From JAYODW01 sp038116745 (lineage in GTDB: Bacteria; Pseudomonadota; Gammaproteobacteria; Ga0077536): 64,000 nucleotides of DNA. Shown here in pieces: positions 17,526 through 26,474 of this stretch. Numbering within the stretch: position 1 is the first letter of the stretch; each line of letters starts with the position of its first letter. Under the pieces are notes generated by a model. It was not told the origin of the DNA and ran no database searches. It was given only the letters and a program-made list of their open reading frames with translations. Both the position numbers and the translations under genes were made by a program. Location of the stretch: the NCBI GenBank assembly GCA_038116745.1, contig JAYODW010000019.1, positions 17,869 to 81,868 of the forward strand. Direction: 5' to 3'.

Positions 17526-18244
17526 ACCAGCAGTCCGCCGCCGTCGACCACGAGGTTAATGCCGTTGACGTACCCGTTGCGCATCAGGAACAGCACGGCG
17601 TCGGCGATGTCCTCGGGCTGACCGATGCGTTTGACAGGCAATCTCTCAGCGGCCGCGGCCAGCACACTGTCGCGCTGATCACCAAGCAGCCCGTCGAACA
17701 GTGGCGTGTCGACGTAGCCGGGTGCGATGGTGTTGACCCGTATCGGAGCGAGGTCCAGAGCCAGCGCGCGCGCAAGGGCATCCACTGCACCACAGGACGC
17801 GCTGGCCACAGCGGCCCCCGGCAAGGGGCGTCTTCCGGCAGTGCCGGACATGAAGGTGATTGAGCCGGCGCCGTTCATCCGCGGTGCGGCGTACTTGGCC
17901 GCATGCACTGCGCCCCATAAGCGGGTGTCCATTGCCGGACGCAAGGCGTCTGTATCGGGTGTCAGTCCCGGATCGAGGACCAGCTCTCCAGCCGTGATGA
18001 AGACATGATCGACAGAATCAAGTCTGCCGAATAATGCCTTAGTGCCTTCCTCGTCGCGGGCATCCAGCGTGTGGGTCTCCAGCGGCTGAGCGCTGGATCC
18101 AGCAGCACGTGCGAGGCGCTCCGGATCGCGGCCGGTGATCACGACCCGGGCGCCAGCAGCGGCCGCCGCCCGCGCGGTGGCCAGGCCGATCCCGGAGCTG
18201 CCGCCGAGGATGACAATCGTTTGTCCATTTAAAGAAGCGGTCAT
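17522..18244 (-). CDS. SDR-fold protein lacking the catalytic Tyr and Lys
   Basis: The 240-residue protein keeps the nucleotide-binding motif GGSSGIG (14-20), TGRD after beta-2, and the C-terminal NTIAPGYVDTPL and DGGG motifs of SDRs. The active site is altered: in the segment AAVASASCGAVDALARAL the position of catalytic Tyr is Ala147 and of Lys is Cys151, while Ser133 is retained. It is therefore unlikely to be a normal oxidoreductase and may bind NAD(P) for regulation or a different chemistry. It is the first gene of the overlapping SDR/Rieske/PQQ-dehydrogenase operon. Confidence 0.8.
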   Translation of the reverse strand: MTASLNGQTIVILGGSSGIGLATARAAAAAGARVVITGRDPERLARAAGSSAQPLETHTLDARDEEGTKALFGRLDSVDHVFITAGELVLDPGLTPDTDALRPAMDTRLWGAVHAAKYAAPRMNGAGSITFMSGTAGRRPLPGAAVASASCGAVDALARALALDLAPIRVNTIAPGYVDTPLFDGLLGDQRDSVLAAAAERLPVKRIGQPEDIADAVLFLMRNGYVNGINLVVDGGGLLV

Positions 18245-18317
18245 GGTTTCTCTGGCCTTTGGATTCTGCTGGTTCTGATTAAGTCTGACGGGGATTGTTG
18301 CGGGGCTGCCGCGCCGC

Positions 18318-19268
18318 TCACGGTACGTCGTTCAGATCGCCTGGTGGTCCCTCGTGATGCGGGTGAGGTTCGTGTGCGGGCTGTATCGGCGCTCCTTCGA
18401 GCGGCACGGTGCGCGTTAGAAATTCGATGACTGCTGAGCCGAAAATATCGTTGCGGTCGCCCGCCACCATGTGCGCAGCACCGGTGATGTTGACGTACTC
18501 CGCATGCGGGCACAGGCCGAGGAAATGCTGCGCACCGTCCTCGCTGAGAACGTCTGACAGGCCACCGCGAACGAGCAGCGCTGGAAGTTTGACGTTACGC
18601 GCACAGTCGGTAAGCCGGTCGATGCGCTTATCCATGTCCCGACGCAAGGTCATGAACTGCGGATCCCAGTGCCAGCGGTACTTGCCGTTGGCCCCCATAC
18701 GCAGATTTTTCGCCAGTCCAGCCAGGTCTTTCGGTGGCTTGCGATGCGGCTGATATGAGGCGATTGCCGCGGCGACCTCTTCCAGACTGTCGAATCCGTC
18801 GGGTTTCTGGCGCATGAACGCGCCGATCCGCTGCACGCCTTCCGGCTCAATGCGTGGGGCAATATCAACCAGCACCAGTGCCGTCGCATCAACCCGATCT
18901 TCGCCGATAGCGACCAGGCTGGTACCGCCGCCCATGGAAGCGCCAACCAGCACCGGACGTCTCCCACCGAGCTGCTTAATCACGCAGAGCAGGTCTTCGA
19001 CCATGATGTCCTGCCCGTACACACCATCTGGCGACCAGTCGGAGTCGCCGTGCCCACGCGCGTCGAACGCGACTGCGTGATAGCCAGCGCCGCCCAGCGT
19101 TTCGCCAGCTTGCTTCCAGGCATGACGGGTCTGACCGCCACCGTGCTGCAGCAGAACCAACGGCCCTTCGGGATTGCCCCAGCTGTCGCCGGCAATGGAT
19201 ATGCCGCCGCTGCCGCGCCAGCGATGCATCGGATCGGGGGTTCCGGGAAGGCGTGTTCCTGCGCTCAT
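18318..19268 (-). CDS. Alpha/beta hydrolase with His/Pro-rich tail
   Basis: The 316-residue protein has the nucleophile elbow GASMGG (Ser111), an oxyanion-hole HGGGQ at about 42-46, an RGHGDSD segment and a C-terminal catalytic histidine in GAAHMVAGDRN near residue 275. These are features of epoxide hydrolase/haloperoxidase/esterase-like hydrolases; serine as nucleophile argues for an esterase, lactonase or perhydrolase. The last 25 residues (HEPHPHHEGPPGD) form a His/Pro-rich extension not needed for the fold. It may be the last gene of the minus-strand block or independent; 73 bases separate it from the SDR, which lies downstream on the same strand. Confidence 0.8.
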   Translation of the reverse strand: MSAGTRLPGTPDPMHRWRGSGGISIAGDSWGNPEGPLVLLQHGGGQTRHAWKQAGETLGGAGYHAVAFDARGHGDSDWSPDGVYGQDIMVEDLLCVIKQLGGRRPVLVGASMGGGTSLVAIGEDRVDATALVLVDIAPRIEPEGVQRIGAFMRQKPDGFDSLEEVAAAIASYQPHRKPPKDLAGLAKNLRMGANGKYRWHWDPQFMTLRRDMDKRIDRLTDCARNVKLPALLVRGGLSDVLSEDGAQHFLGLCPHAEYVNITGAAHMVAGDRNDIFGSAVIEFLTRTVPLEGAPIQPAHEPHPHHEGPPGDLNDVP

Positions 19269-19407
19269 GAGTTCGGACAGTCCAGTGATAAATCAGCTCT
19301 GCATTCTCGGGAGTCCGTCCGCTTCGTCAAGTCTGGCCATCGGTGGCGCGTCTGATCCGTGGTAGCCTTGAGCGCCCTCGAACGCCTGCTGACCTGGGAG
19401 TTTTTCG

Positions 19408-20199
19408 ATGATCGTTGAGCAGATCTGGACCGGTAACGCCTACCGCAATTTCAACTATCTGATTGTGTGCGAGCAGACCGGCGAAGCGATGGCGGTCGAC
19501 CCGTTAGACCACGAAAAATGTCTCGGCACAGCGCGCGCCCGCGGATGGCAGATCACGCAGATACTCAACACGCACGAGCACTTTGACCACACCGGCGGAA
19601 ACGAGGCGGTCGTTGCTGCGACGGGCGCAAAGGTGCTGGCGCACGCAAACGCCAAGGACAGCATTGAAGGGCTTGACCGCGGCCTCAGCGCAGGGGACGT
19701 GATCCGGATCGGACAGACCGTTGAGCTCGAGGCGCTGGATACGCCGGGACACACCATGAGCCACGTGTGCCTCTTGTCACGGACCGACCAGCCGGCCTTG
19801 TTCTGCGGCGACACCCTGTTCAACGCCGGGGCCGGCAACTGCCATCACGGTGGTCATCCGGAAGAGCTTTACGGCACGTTCGTCAATCAGTTGGCGACCC
19901 TGCCGGACTCGACCCTGATCTACCCCGGGCATGACTACATGAACAACAACCTCGGATTTACGCTCGACCGCGAGCCCGACAATGCGCGCGCCAGGGCGCT
20001 GCTCGGCGAGGTCGAGAACCAGGATCCGAACGCCGCGCTGGTGTCGACTCTGGCGCTCGAGAAAGAAATCAATACCTTTTTCCGCTTGCACAGCCCATCG
20101 GTGATTGCCCGGCTGCGCGAAGCGTTTCCGGACCTGCCGGAAACGCCGGACCCCAAGACCGTTTTTCTGAAGCTGCGCGAGCTGCGCAACAAATGGTGA
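19408..20199 (+). CDS. gloB: Hydroxyacylglutathione hydrolase (glyoxalase II)
   Basis: The 263-residue metallo-beta-lactamase-fold protein has the binuclear metal motif THEHFDH at 55-61, a second histidine in the TPGHTMSH segment, and CGDTLFNAGAG with the bridging aspartate, followed by YPGHDYMNNN. Length and the C-terminal HAGH-type extension (KTVFLKLRELRNKW) match GloB, which hydrolyses S-D-lactoylglutathione to D-lactate and glutathione. A GGGAG precedes the ATG. A downstream amidohydrolase starts at its stop codon. Confidence 0.88.
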   Translation: MIVEQIWTGNAYRNFNYLIVCEQTGEAMAVDPLDHEKCLGTARARGWQITQILNTHEHFDHTGGNEAVVAATGAKVLAHANAKDSIEGLDRGLSAGDVIRIGQTVELEALDTPGHTMSHVCLLSRTDQPALFCGDTLFNAGAGNCHHGGHPEELYGTFVNQLATLPDSTLIYPGHDYMNNNLGFTLDREPDNARARALLGEVENQDPNAALVSTLALEKEINTFFRLHSPSVIARLREAFPDLPETPDPKTVFLKLRELRNKW

Positions 20200-20204
20200 G
20201 CAAT

Positions 20205-21326
20205 ATGTTGAAACCCATCATCTCCGCGGACAGCCATGTTTCCGAACCCCCGAATTGTTTTGTTGACCATATTGAGCCGCGCTTCCGCGACCGCGCCCCT
20301 CACGTTGTGCACGATGAAAAGCGCGGTGACATTTTTGTGATCGAGGGCAGCAAGTCACCGATCCCTCTGTCGCTGATCTCTGCCGCGGGAAAGGCGCCGG
20401 AGGAGCTCAGCATGAGCGGTGCCCGGTTCGAATCTCTATTGCGCGGCGGCTGGGATCCGGAAGCACGCATCGCAGATCAGGCGCGGGACGGCATCGCCGC
20501 AGAGGTCATCTATCCCTCGGTCGGGATGGAAATCTGCAACATTCCCGACATAGAACTGAAGCAGGCATGTATGGAGGCTTACAACCGCTGGCTGCTGAGT
20601 TTCTGTGCGCCCTATCCGGATCGGCTGATCGGGCTGGGTCAGTGTGCGGTGCGCACGCCCGACTCCGGTATCGCCGAGCTGCGGGTGATCGCTGCGCAGG
20701 GTTTCAAAGGCGTGATGCTGCCCGGTTTTCCGGGCGAGGCGGATTACGACGACCTGCGTTACGGGGAATTTTTTGACGCCATCGTGGATCTTGGTCTGGT
20801 GGCCAGTTTTCATATCCTGACCTCAGGGGAGCAGCTGGCGAGATCCTGGCGCGGCTCGCGGATCAACTCCTTCATGTCCATTCTGCGCAGTAACCAGGAC
20901 CTCATGAGCATGTTCGTCTTCGACGGCATCTTCATGCGCCATCCGGGTCTGCGCATCGTTTCTGTCGAGGCAGACGGCGGCTGGGTGCCGCATTACATGT
21001 ACCGTATGGACCACGCCTACAACCGTCATCGTCACTGGATGCGTGGACGTGAGCTTGAGCGGATGCCGAGTGAGTACTTCCGCGAGCATATCTATTTCAC
21101 TTTTCAGGACGATTTCATCGCGTTCCAGCTCAAGGACTACGTGAACCTTGAACGCATGATGTGGGCCAACGACTTTCCGCACTCGGACTCCACCTGGCCG
21201 TTATCGCAAGACCTGCTGAACAAGCACCTCACGCATATGACAGAAACGGAGAAGAACCGGATTCTGCACGACAACGTGGCTGAGCTTTACCGGCTGGATA
21301 CTTCGGCACTGCCTGTGGCGGCCTGA
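20205..21326 (+). CDS. Amidohydrolase (COG2159, ACMSD-like)
   Basis: The 373-residue protein is a second TIM-barrel amidohydrolase of the PF04909 type, with opening ISADSHVSEPPNCF, mid-barrel FHILTSGEQL and C-terminal WANDFPHSDSTW carrying the metal-binding Asp. It has the same motif order as the enzyme at 1769. The start at 20205 has GGTGA 5 bases upstream; an in-frame ATG at 20193 inside the gloB stop region is the alternative. Its stop overlaps the glnD start by one base (TGATG), an odd coupling of a catabolic-type gene to a nitrogen-control gene. Substrate is unknown. Confidence 0.8.
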   Translation: MLKPIISADSHVSEPPNCFVDHIEPRFRDRAPHVVHDEKRGDIFVIEGSKSPIPLSLISAAGKAPEELSMSGARFESLLRGGWDPEARIADQARDGIAAEVIYPSVGMEICNIPDIELKQACMEAYNRWLLSFCAPYPDRLIGLGQCAVRTPDSGIAELRVIAAQGFKGVMLPGFPGEADYDDLRYGEFFDAIVDLGLVASFHILTSGEQLARSWRGSRINSFMSILRSNQDLMSMFVFDGIFMRHPGLRIVSVEADGGWVPHYMYRMDHAYNRHRHWMRGRELERMPSEYFREHIYFTFQDDFIAFQLKDYVNLERMMWANDFPHSDSTWPLSQDLLNKHLTHMTETEKNRILHDNVAELYRLDTSALPVAA

Positions 21327-23947
21327 TGACCGCAGAAGTTGTCTCTGTCGGTATGGACGATGCCGATCTGAGGGAGTTCGCGCGTTCACGCAGGCAGGAC
21401 ATATTGACTGCAGCCGCCGGGAAACTGGATTCGAACCAGGGTGGGCGTGTCATCGTCAAATCGATCTCGACGGCAGTTGATGATCTCGTCCGCGACCTGT
21501 GGTGCGCTGTAGCTGGGGACCGCGCCGACGAGGTAGACCTGGTCGCCGTCGGCGGCTATGGACGCGCCGAACTCTGCCCGCACTCCGACTGGGATCTGAA
21601 CTTCCTGGTGAAGGAACGTCACGACGCCCAGATCGGCGCCATGATCCAGCGTTTCGCGCAGGTTATCTGGGACTCCGGGGCGCATCTTGGTCATGCGGTC
21701 CGCACGCCGGATGAGACCCGGCGTTTTGCTGAAACCGATCACCATGCACGGACCGCGCTTCTGGAGTCGCGCCTGGTCAGCGGCAGTGGCCAGGGTTTTG
21801 CCCGGCTGCAGAAAAGCTCCGCGCCGCAGAACTGGACGCGCCGTCAGCGCATCGAGTTCTGCCGCACAAAGCTCGAAGAATGCGAAAACCGTCGCCAGGC
21901 GCAGGGTGACACCGCGTTCTGCATGGAACCGGACTGTAAAAACGGTAAAGGGGCGCTGCGTGACGTCAGCACGATCTTCTGGCTCTCCATGGCCTGGTAC
22001 GGCGTTCCCACCGCACGTGAGCTGATCGGCAAGGGTGTTGTTGACGAAGCGGAGTTCTCAGCATTTACCCGCGCGCGGGATTTTCTCTGGCGCGTGCGGA
22101 CCGGTCTCCATCTGCAGGCGAAAAGAGAGAACGATCGGCTGCGGTTCGACTATCAGAACGCACTCGCCCGCCGCTTCAACTATCGCGACACTGACAAATC
22201 CAGCGCGGTCGAGCGCTTTCTCAAGAATTACTTTCTGAAAGTGCGGGCGATCGCTGACCTGTCGGATATTTTTCTGCTGCACTTCGAAGAGCAGATCCAG
22301 CCCCCGCCGCGCTTGCGACGGCGCGTCGATCTTGGTGGCGGGCTCGAGGTGCGGCGTGAGGAAGTCGGCATCCGGGATGTGGCCGCGTTTGCGGCTGACC
22401 CGTTGAATCTGATCCGCATTTTCGTAGAGGCGCAGAAAAACAAGCGCTATCTGAACAGCCGCTCTCTGCGCGTGGTACGCAATCACGCCCACCTGATGAC
22501 GGCGTCGGTGCGCCAGTCCAAGGCGGCGAGCACTTTATTTCTTGAGCTGCTGCGCTCGCCGCGCAACGTGACCACCGCGCTCAGCGGTCTGCATGAGACA
22601 GGCGTTCTCGGACGCTTTTGCCCCGACTTCGGGCGCATTACGGGCTTTGGACAGTTCGACCGCTACCATCACTACACGGTGGACGCGCACACCATCCGGG
22701 CCATTGATGTTCTGCGCGATTTCCGGGTACGGGAGACTAAATTCATCAACTTTCCGCTGGCCGCCGATTTAATGCGGGATCTTGAGCGCCCTGAGTTGCT
22801 GTATCTGGCGCTGCTTTATCACGACATCGCCAAAGGGCGCGGCGGGGACCACTCCGAAATAGGCGAGGATCTGGCAGCACGCTTCTGTCGCAGACTCGGA
22901 CTTTCCGTGGATGACGTTCGCCTGGTGTGCTGGTTGGTGCGCCACCACCTGCGCTTGTCCATGGTCGCACAGCATTACGACATTTCGGATCCTGGCGTGG
23001 TCGCCGAATTTGCCCGTTTCGTCGGGGACAGGGAGCACCTGGTGCTACTGTTCCTGCTGACCATCGCGGATGTCACCGCAGTCGGCCCCGGGACATGGAC
23101 GGACTGGAAAGGCTACCTGTTCAACCAGCTGTACTCGGCGACCGACGACTGTCTGCGGACCGGTCGCGTCCACGCTGAAGACCAGTCAGAACGGATTGCT
23201 GCGCGACGCCAGGGAGTGCTTGGTCTCGCTGAAACGGGCGAGCGGAAATCGTTAGAGAAGATTTTTGACATTTGCTCCAATTCCCTGGTGCTTCATTTCC
23301 CACCCGCTCAGCTGGTATCCCTGTGCCGGCTGCTTACGGCACCCAGTGGCGCGCAGGTGGTCACCGAGCAGCGCGCAGGCGCGCATTCCAGAGTGTTTGC
23401 CTGGGGGTCCGACCGCCCGCGATTGTTCGCGCATCTGACGGCCGCTCTGGCAGCGGCGAATACCAAGGTCATGACTGCGTACGCCTACACCCTGCGCGAT
23501 GGTCGGGTGCTCGACGAATTTCACGTGACTGATGCCTCTGATCTGCCGCTGCGCGAGAGCGGTCAGATCGAGCGACTGATCAAGCGTCTGGAGAAAGTGC
23601 TGGCGGATGAAGCACCGCCCGCGATCAAAAAATCGCAGACCCCGGATATCCTCATGCAGGCGATCCCCGTTCATGTCCGTCTCCACGCTGCGGCAGCACA
23701 CAATGTGACCGCTGTCGAAGTCGTCGCGGCGGATCGCAAAGGCCTCCTGGCCAGTCTTGCCGAGGCGATTGCGGACACAGGGGTAGATCTGCGTGGCGCC
23801 AACGTCAGCACTTTCGGGGAAAAAGCTGTCGACGTTTTTTTTGTGACTGACGAACAGGGGCGCAAGCTCGATACGGCGCGGGTCGATGAGCTGATCGAAG
23901 CTTTGCGTCAGGCAGCAACCCTGCAGCCTGAGGCCGCAGCCGCCTGA
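21326..23947 (+). CDS. glnD: Bifunctional [protein-PII] uridylyltransferase/uridylyl-removing enzyme
   Basis: The 873-residue protein has the full GlnD layout: an N-terminal nucleotidyltransferase domain with GGYGRAELCPHSDWDLNFL (the Gly and two catalytic Asp residues), a central region with GKGALRDV, an HD phosphohydrolase domain with YHDIAKGRGGDHSEIG, and two C-terminal ACT domains (second starting at VEVVAADRKGLLASL). GlnD senses glutamine through the ACT domains and adds or removes UMP on PII proteins, controlling glutamine synthetase and nitrogen genes. In many gammaproteobacteria glnD follows map; here it follows an amidohydrolase. Confidence 0.95.
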   Translation: MTAEVVSVGMDDADLREFARSRRQDILTAAAGKLDSNQGGRVIVKSISTAVDDLVRDLWCAVAGDRADEVDLVAVGGYGRAELCPHSDWDLNFLVKERHDAQIGAMIQRFAQVIWDSGAHLGHAVRTPDETRRFAETDHHARTALLESRLVSGSGQGFARLQKSSAPQNWTRRQRIEFCRTKLEECENRRQAQGDTAFCMEPDCKNGKGALRDVSTIFWLSMAWYGVPTARELIGKGVVDEAEFSAFTRARDFLWRVRTGLHLQAKRENDRLRFDYQNALARRFNYRDTDKSSAVERFLKNYFLKVRAIADLSDIFLLHFEEQIQPPPRLRRRVDLGGGLEVRREEVGIRDVAAFAADPLNLIRIFVEAQKNKRYLNSRSLRVVRNHAHLMTASVRQSKAASTLFLELLRSPRNVTTALSGLHETGVLGRFCPDFGRITGFGQFDRYHHYTVDAHTIRAIDVLRDFRVRETKFINFPLAADLMRDLERPELLYLALLYHDIAKGRGGDHSEIGEDLAARFCRRLGLSVDDVRLVCWLVRHHLRLSMVAQHYDISDPGVVAEFARFVGDREHLVLLFLLTIADVTAVGPGTWTDWKGYLFNQLYSATDDCLRTGRVHAEDQSERIAARRQGVLGLAETGERKSLEKIFDICSNSLVLHFPPAQLVSLCRLLTAPSGAQVVTEQRAGAHSRVFAWGSDRPRLFAHLTAALAAANTKVMTAYAYTLRDGRVLDEFHVTDASDLPLRESGQIERLIKRLEKVLADEAPPAIKKSQTPDILMQAIPVHVRLHAAAAHNVTAVEVVAADRKGLLASLAEAIADTGVDLRGANVSTFGEKAVDVFFVTDEQGRKLDTARVDELIEALRQAATLQPEAAAA

Positions 23948-23991
23948 TTCCCGCACTGTCTCGCAGGACTGGCGCAGGACCGCATGCGCCC

Positions 23992-23997
23992 TATAAT
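23992..23997 (+). promoter_or_regulatory. Probable -10 element of deaD with GC-rich discriminator
   Basis: A perfect TATAAT is followed directly by GCGCCGCC and then a small GC hairpin in the leader. The -35 position reads CTGGCG, a weak match. A GC-rich discriminator after a strong -10 is typical of stringently controlled growth-related promoters. It lies 48 bases before the GTG start and 45 bases after glnD. Confidence 0.5.
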
Positions 23998-24044
23998 GCG
24001 CCGCCCCGCTCTGCGGGTCCCTTCCCAGCGTCCAGGTCTATCCC

Positions 24045-26021
24045 GTGTCCGACAGCGAAAACGAAATGGCGACGTCGTTTGAGCAGCTCCGTCTGCCGGC
24101 GCATATTCTTCAGGCGCTGGACGCGGTGGGCTACGAAATCCCGTCCGCAATCCAGGCCGGCGCTATCCCGCTGTTGCAGGACGGCCGCGACCTTATCGGG
24201 CAGGCACAGACCGGTACCGGCAAGACAGCCGCCTTCGCGCTGCCTATTCTTGCCGGGATCGATCTCAAGTCCAATGCGGTCCAGGCCCTGATCCTGGCGC
24301 CGACCCGGGAGCTCGCCATTCAGGTGGCTGAAGCCTTTCAGCGCTACGCGATCCATATGCCGGGGTTTCACGTTCTGCCTATCTACGGTGGGCAGGATTA
24401 CGGGATCCAGCTGCGAGCGCTGCGGCGCGGGGCGCATGTGGTCGTCGGCACACCCGGCCGGGTCTGTGACCACATGCGCCGCGGCACGCTCAGCTTTCCG
24501 GGGCTGCGTACGCTGGTACTCGATGAAGCCGATGAAATGCTGCGCATGGGGTTTATTGAGGATATCGAGTGGGTGCTGAGTGAGCTCCCCGAGGAGCGCC
24601 AGATTGCGCTCTTCTCGGCGACCATGCCAAAGCCCATTCGCGCGATTGCGAAACGCTACCTGAAAGAGCCCGAGACCGTCAGCATCGAGGCGCGCACGGC
24701 GACCGCGACAACGGTGCGTCATCGCTACAGTATCGTCCACAACCCGCAGAAGCTCGACGCCCTGACTCGCGTGCTCGAGGCGGAGCCCGCCGACGGTGTA
24801 CTGATTTTTGTACGTACCCGGCTGGCGAGTCTTGAGCTGGCAGAGCGTCTGACCGCGCGCGGTTTTGCCTGCTCGGCGATTAACGGGGATATGGCGCAGA
24901 AACTCCGGGAACGCACGATTGAGCAGTTCCGTGAAGGGACCCTGGATATCCTGATTGCCACGGATGTCGCCGCGCGCGGGCTGGATGTCGAGCGGGTCAG
25001 CCTGGTCATTAATTTTGATATTCCATACGACCCCGAGGCCTATGTGCATCGCATTGGTCGTACCGGGCGTGCCGGGCGCAGCGGCGACGCGATCCTCTTT
25101 GTTACCCCACGGGAAATGCGCATGCTGCGCCTGATCGAGCAGTCGACGCGGCAGACCATCGAGCGTGTCGAGCTACCGTCGGCCGCAGAAGTGAATCTTC
25201 AGCGGGAGGGACGTCTGTTCGCGCGCATCGAGGCTGCACTGGACAGTGACGAGCTCGGTCCTTTTGAAACCCTGCTGACCCGCTTTCAGGCTGAGCGCCA
25301 GCACGATCCTCTGCGTGTGGCGGCGGCCCTTGCCCGGCTCCTGCAGGGAGACGAGCCGCTGTACCTGACCGATTCGTTCAAAGGTAAAAGCAAAGGGAAA
25401 GACAAGGGCGGGCCGCGATATGAACGGGAGAAAAGCGAGCGTCATCATGCGGAGCGGCCGCCGCGTGCCCAGGATCGCGGCCAGGATCGCAGTGGCCCTG
25501 ACATGCGTTCGCCAGGCCGGTGGTCATCTGTGCGTGGCGTAGAACCGCCGCAGCGCGAGGAAAGAGCCTACCGTGAACCGCGCTTTGAGCCTAAGCGGGA
25601 GTCGGCGTATCACGGTGAAACCGAGCGCGAGAGGCCGACTCCGGAGCGACGACCACGTCCCGGCAACTGGGCGCGGTATCGGGTTGAAGTCGGCTACGAC
25701 CACGGCGTCAAGCCCGGCAACCTTGTGGGCGCCATCACCGGCGAAAGCGAGCTTGAGTTCGGCGATATCGGACACATCGATATCCGCGAGGACCACAGCA
25801 TCGTTGAGCTGCCGAAGGATCTGCCGCCATGGGTCCTGACTCCGCTCAAGCGGGTCTGGGTCGCGCGACGTCAGTTACAGCTGAGGCCCGAATCCGAAGG
25901 TGGTTTCTCTCCCCGCCAGGAGCGGCAGAAGGGTGAGGGTGAACGCCCGCGGAAGAAGGAACGGCACCGCGATCGCAAAAATAAAGGGGCGCCGCGCGCG
26001 CGCAAGCGGCAGGCAGACTGA
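24045..26021 (+). CDS. deaD: DEAD-box ATP-dependent RNA helicase DeaD/CsdA
   Basis: The 658-residue helicase shows all motifs in order: the Q motif (FEQLRLPAHI...SAIQ), Walker A AQTGTGKT, PTRELAIQ, DEADEML, SAT, and HRIGRTGRAGR. After the core comes a basic Lys/Arg/Gly-rich linker, a DbpA/CsdA-type RNA-binding domain (RYRVEVGYDHGVKPGNLVGAI...), and a strongly basic tail. This is the DeaD layout; the enzyme unwinds RNA in ribosome assembly and cold adaptation. The start is GTG 24045 with ATG 24066 as an alternative; neither has a strong ribosome binding site. Confidence 0.92.
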   Translation: MSDSENEMATSFEQLRLPAHILQALDAVGYEIPSAIQAGAIPLLQDGRDLIGQAQTGTGKTAAFALPILAGIDLKSNAVQALILAPTRELAIQVAEAFQRYAIHMPGFHVLPIYGGQDYGIQLRALRRGAHVVVGTPGRVCDHMRRGTLSFPGLRTLVLDEADEMLRMGFIEDIEWVLSELPEERQIALFSATMPKPIRAIAKRYLKEPETVSIEARTATATTVRHRYSIVHNPQKLDALTRVLEAEPADGVLIFVRTRLASLELAERLTARGFACSAINGDMAQKLRERTIEQFREGTLDILIATDVAARGLDVERVSLVINFDIPYDPEAYVHRIGRTGRAGRSGDAILFVTPREMRMLRLIEQSTRQTIERVELPSAAEVNLQREGRLFARIEAALDSDELGPFETLLTRFQAERQHDPLRVAAALARLLQGDEPLYLTDSFKGKSKGKDKGGPRYEREKSERHHAERPPRAQDRGQDRSGPDMRSPGRWSSVRGVEPPQREERAYREPRFEPKRESAYHGETERERPTPERRPRPGNWARYRVEVGYDHGVKPGNLVGAITGESELEFGDIGHIDIREDHSIVELPKDLPPWVLTPLKRVWVARRQLQLRPESEGGFSPRQERQKGEGERPRKKERHRDRKNKGAPRARKRQAD

Positions 26022-26042
26022 GGATCGGTCTCCAGGCTGCTG

Positions 26043-26062
26043 CCCGGCATTGAGCTGCCGGG
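26043..26062. terminator. Hairpin between convergent deaD and MaoC genes
   Basis: CCCGGCA (26043-26049) pairs with TGCCGGG (26056-26062) around a 6-base loop, ending directly at the stop codon of the minus-strand MaoC gene. There is no T-tract. It may end or protect transcripts from both sides. Confidence 0.45.
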
Positions 26063-26470
26063 TCAGGGACTGAGTCTGGCGACCGCGCGCCCCGGCGTGG
26101 TCACCTCGTCGCGCTCGTTTTTGATCCACAGATCCAGCGTTACCTCGTTGCCGTCGATAGCGCTGATTGTGCCGCCGGCGGTCAGGGTCTCGCCGAGCAT
26201 GGATGCGCGTCGGTTCGAGTACTCGAACTCGATAAGCTCATCTTTTTCCCCAAGCCAGCGGGTCACCACCTGGGTCAGCCAGTCCCCCTGCAAGGGGCCG
26301 TCGATGACGACGCCTGGGTGGCCTTCGACCTCGGTTGTGTAGCGCTCGTCGTAGTGGATGCGGTGCGGGTTCCACACTGCCGCGTTGTATACGAACAGGG
26401 AGACGTTACTGGCGGTGTGCTGCCGTTCGGGCAGCGTGTCACCGATTTTGATGTTGTTGATGTCGGGCAT
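26063..26470 (-). CDS. MaoC-like hotdog dehydratase (ChsH1-like subunit)
   Basis: This 135-residue single-hotdog protein has the R-hydratase-type active-site region WNPHRIHYDERY at about 33-44, where Asp/His residues add or remove water at an enoyl-CoA. A single-hotdog subunit needs a partner, and the upstream gene 4 bases away encodes a second hotdog protein of the N-terminal MaoC type. The pair, together with the DUF35 and thiolase-like genes in the same operon, mirrors ChsH1/ChsH2 of actinobacterial steroid side-chain degradation. It is the last gene of the 29180-to-26063 operon. Confidence 0.8.
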   Translation of the reverse strand: MPDINNIKIGDTLPERQHTASNVSLFVYNAAVWNPHRIHYDERYTTEVEGHPGVVIDGPLQGDWLTQVVTRWLGEKDELIEFEYSNRRASMLGETLTAGGTISAIDGNEVTLDLWIKNERDEVTTPGRAVARLSP

Positions 26471-26474
26471 GGCG

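Noticed and set aside
23252..23956. Minus-strand 234-codon frame opposite glnD
   Set aside because: Antisense shadow of the ACT-domain end of GlnD.
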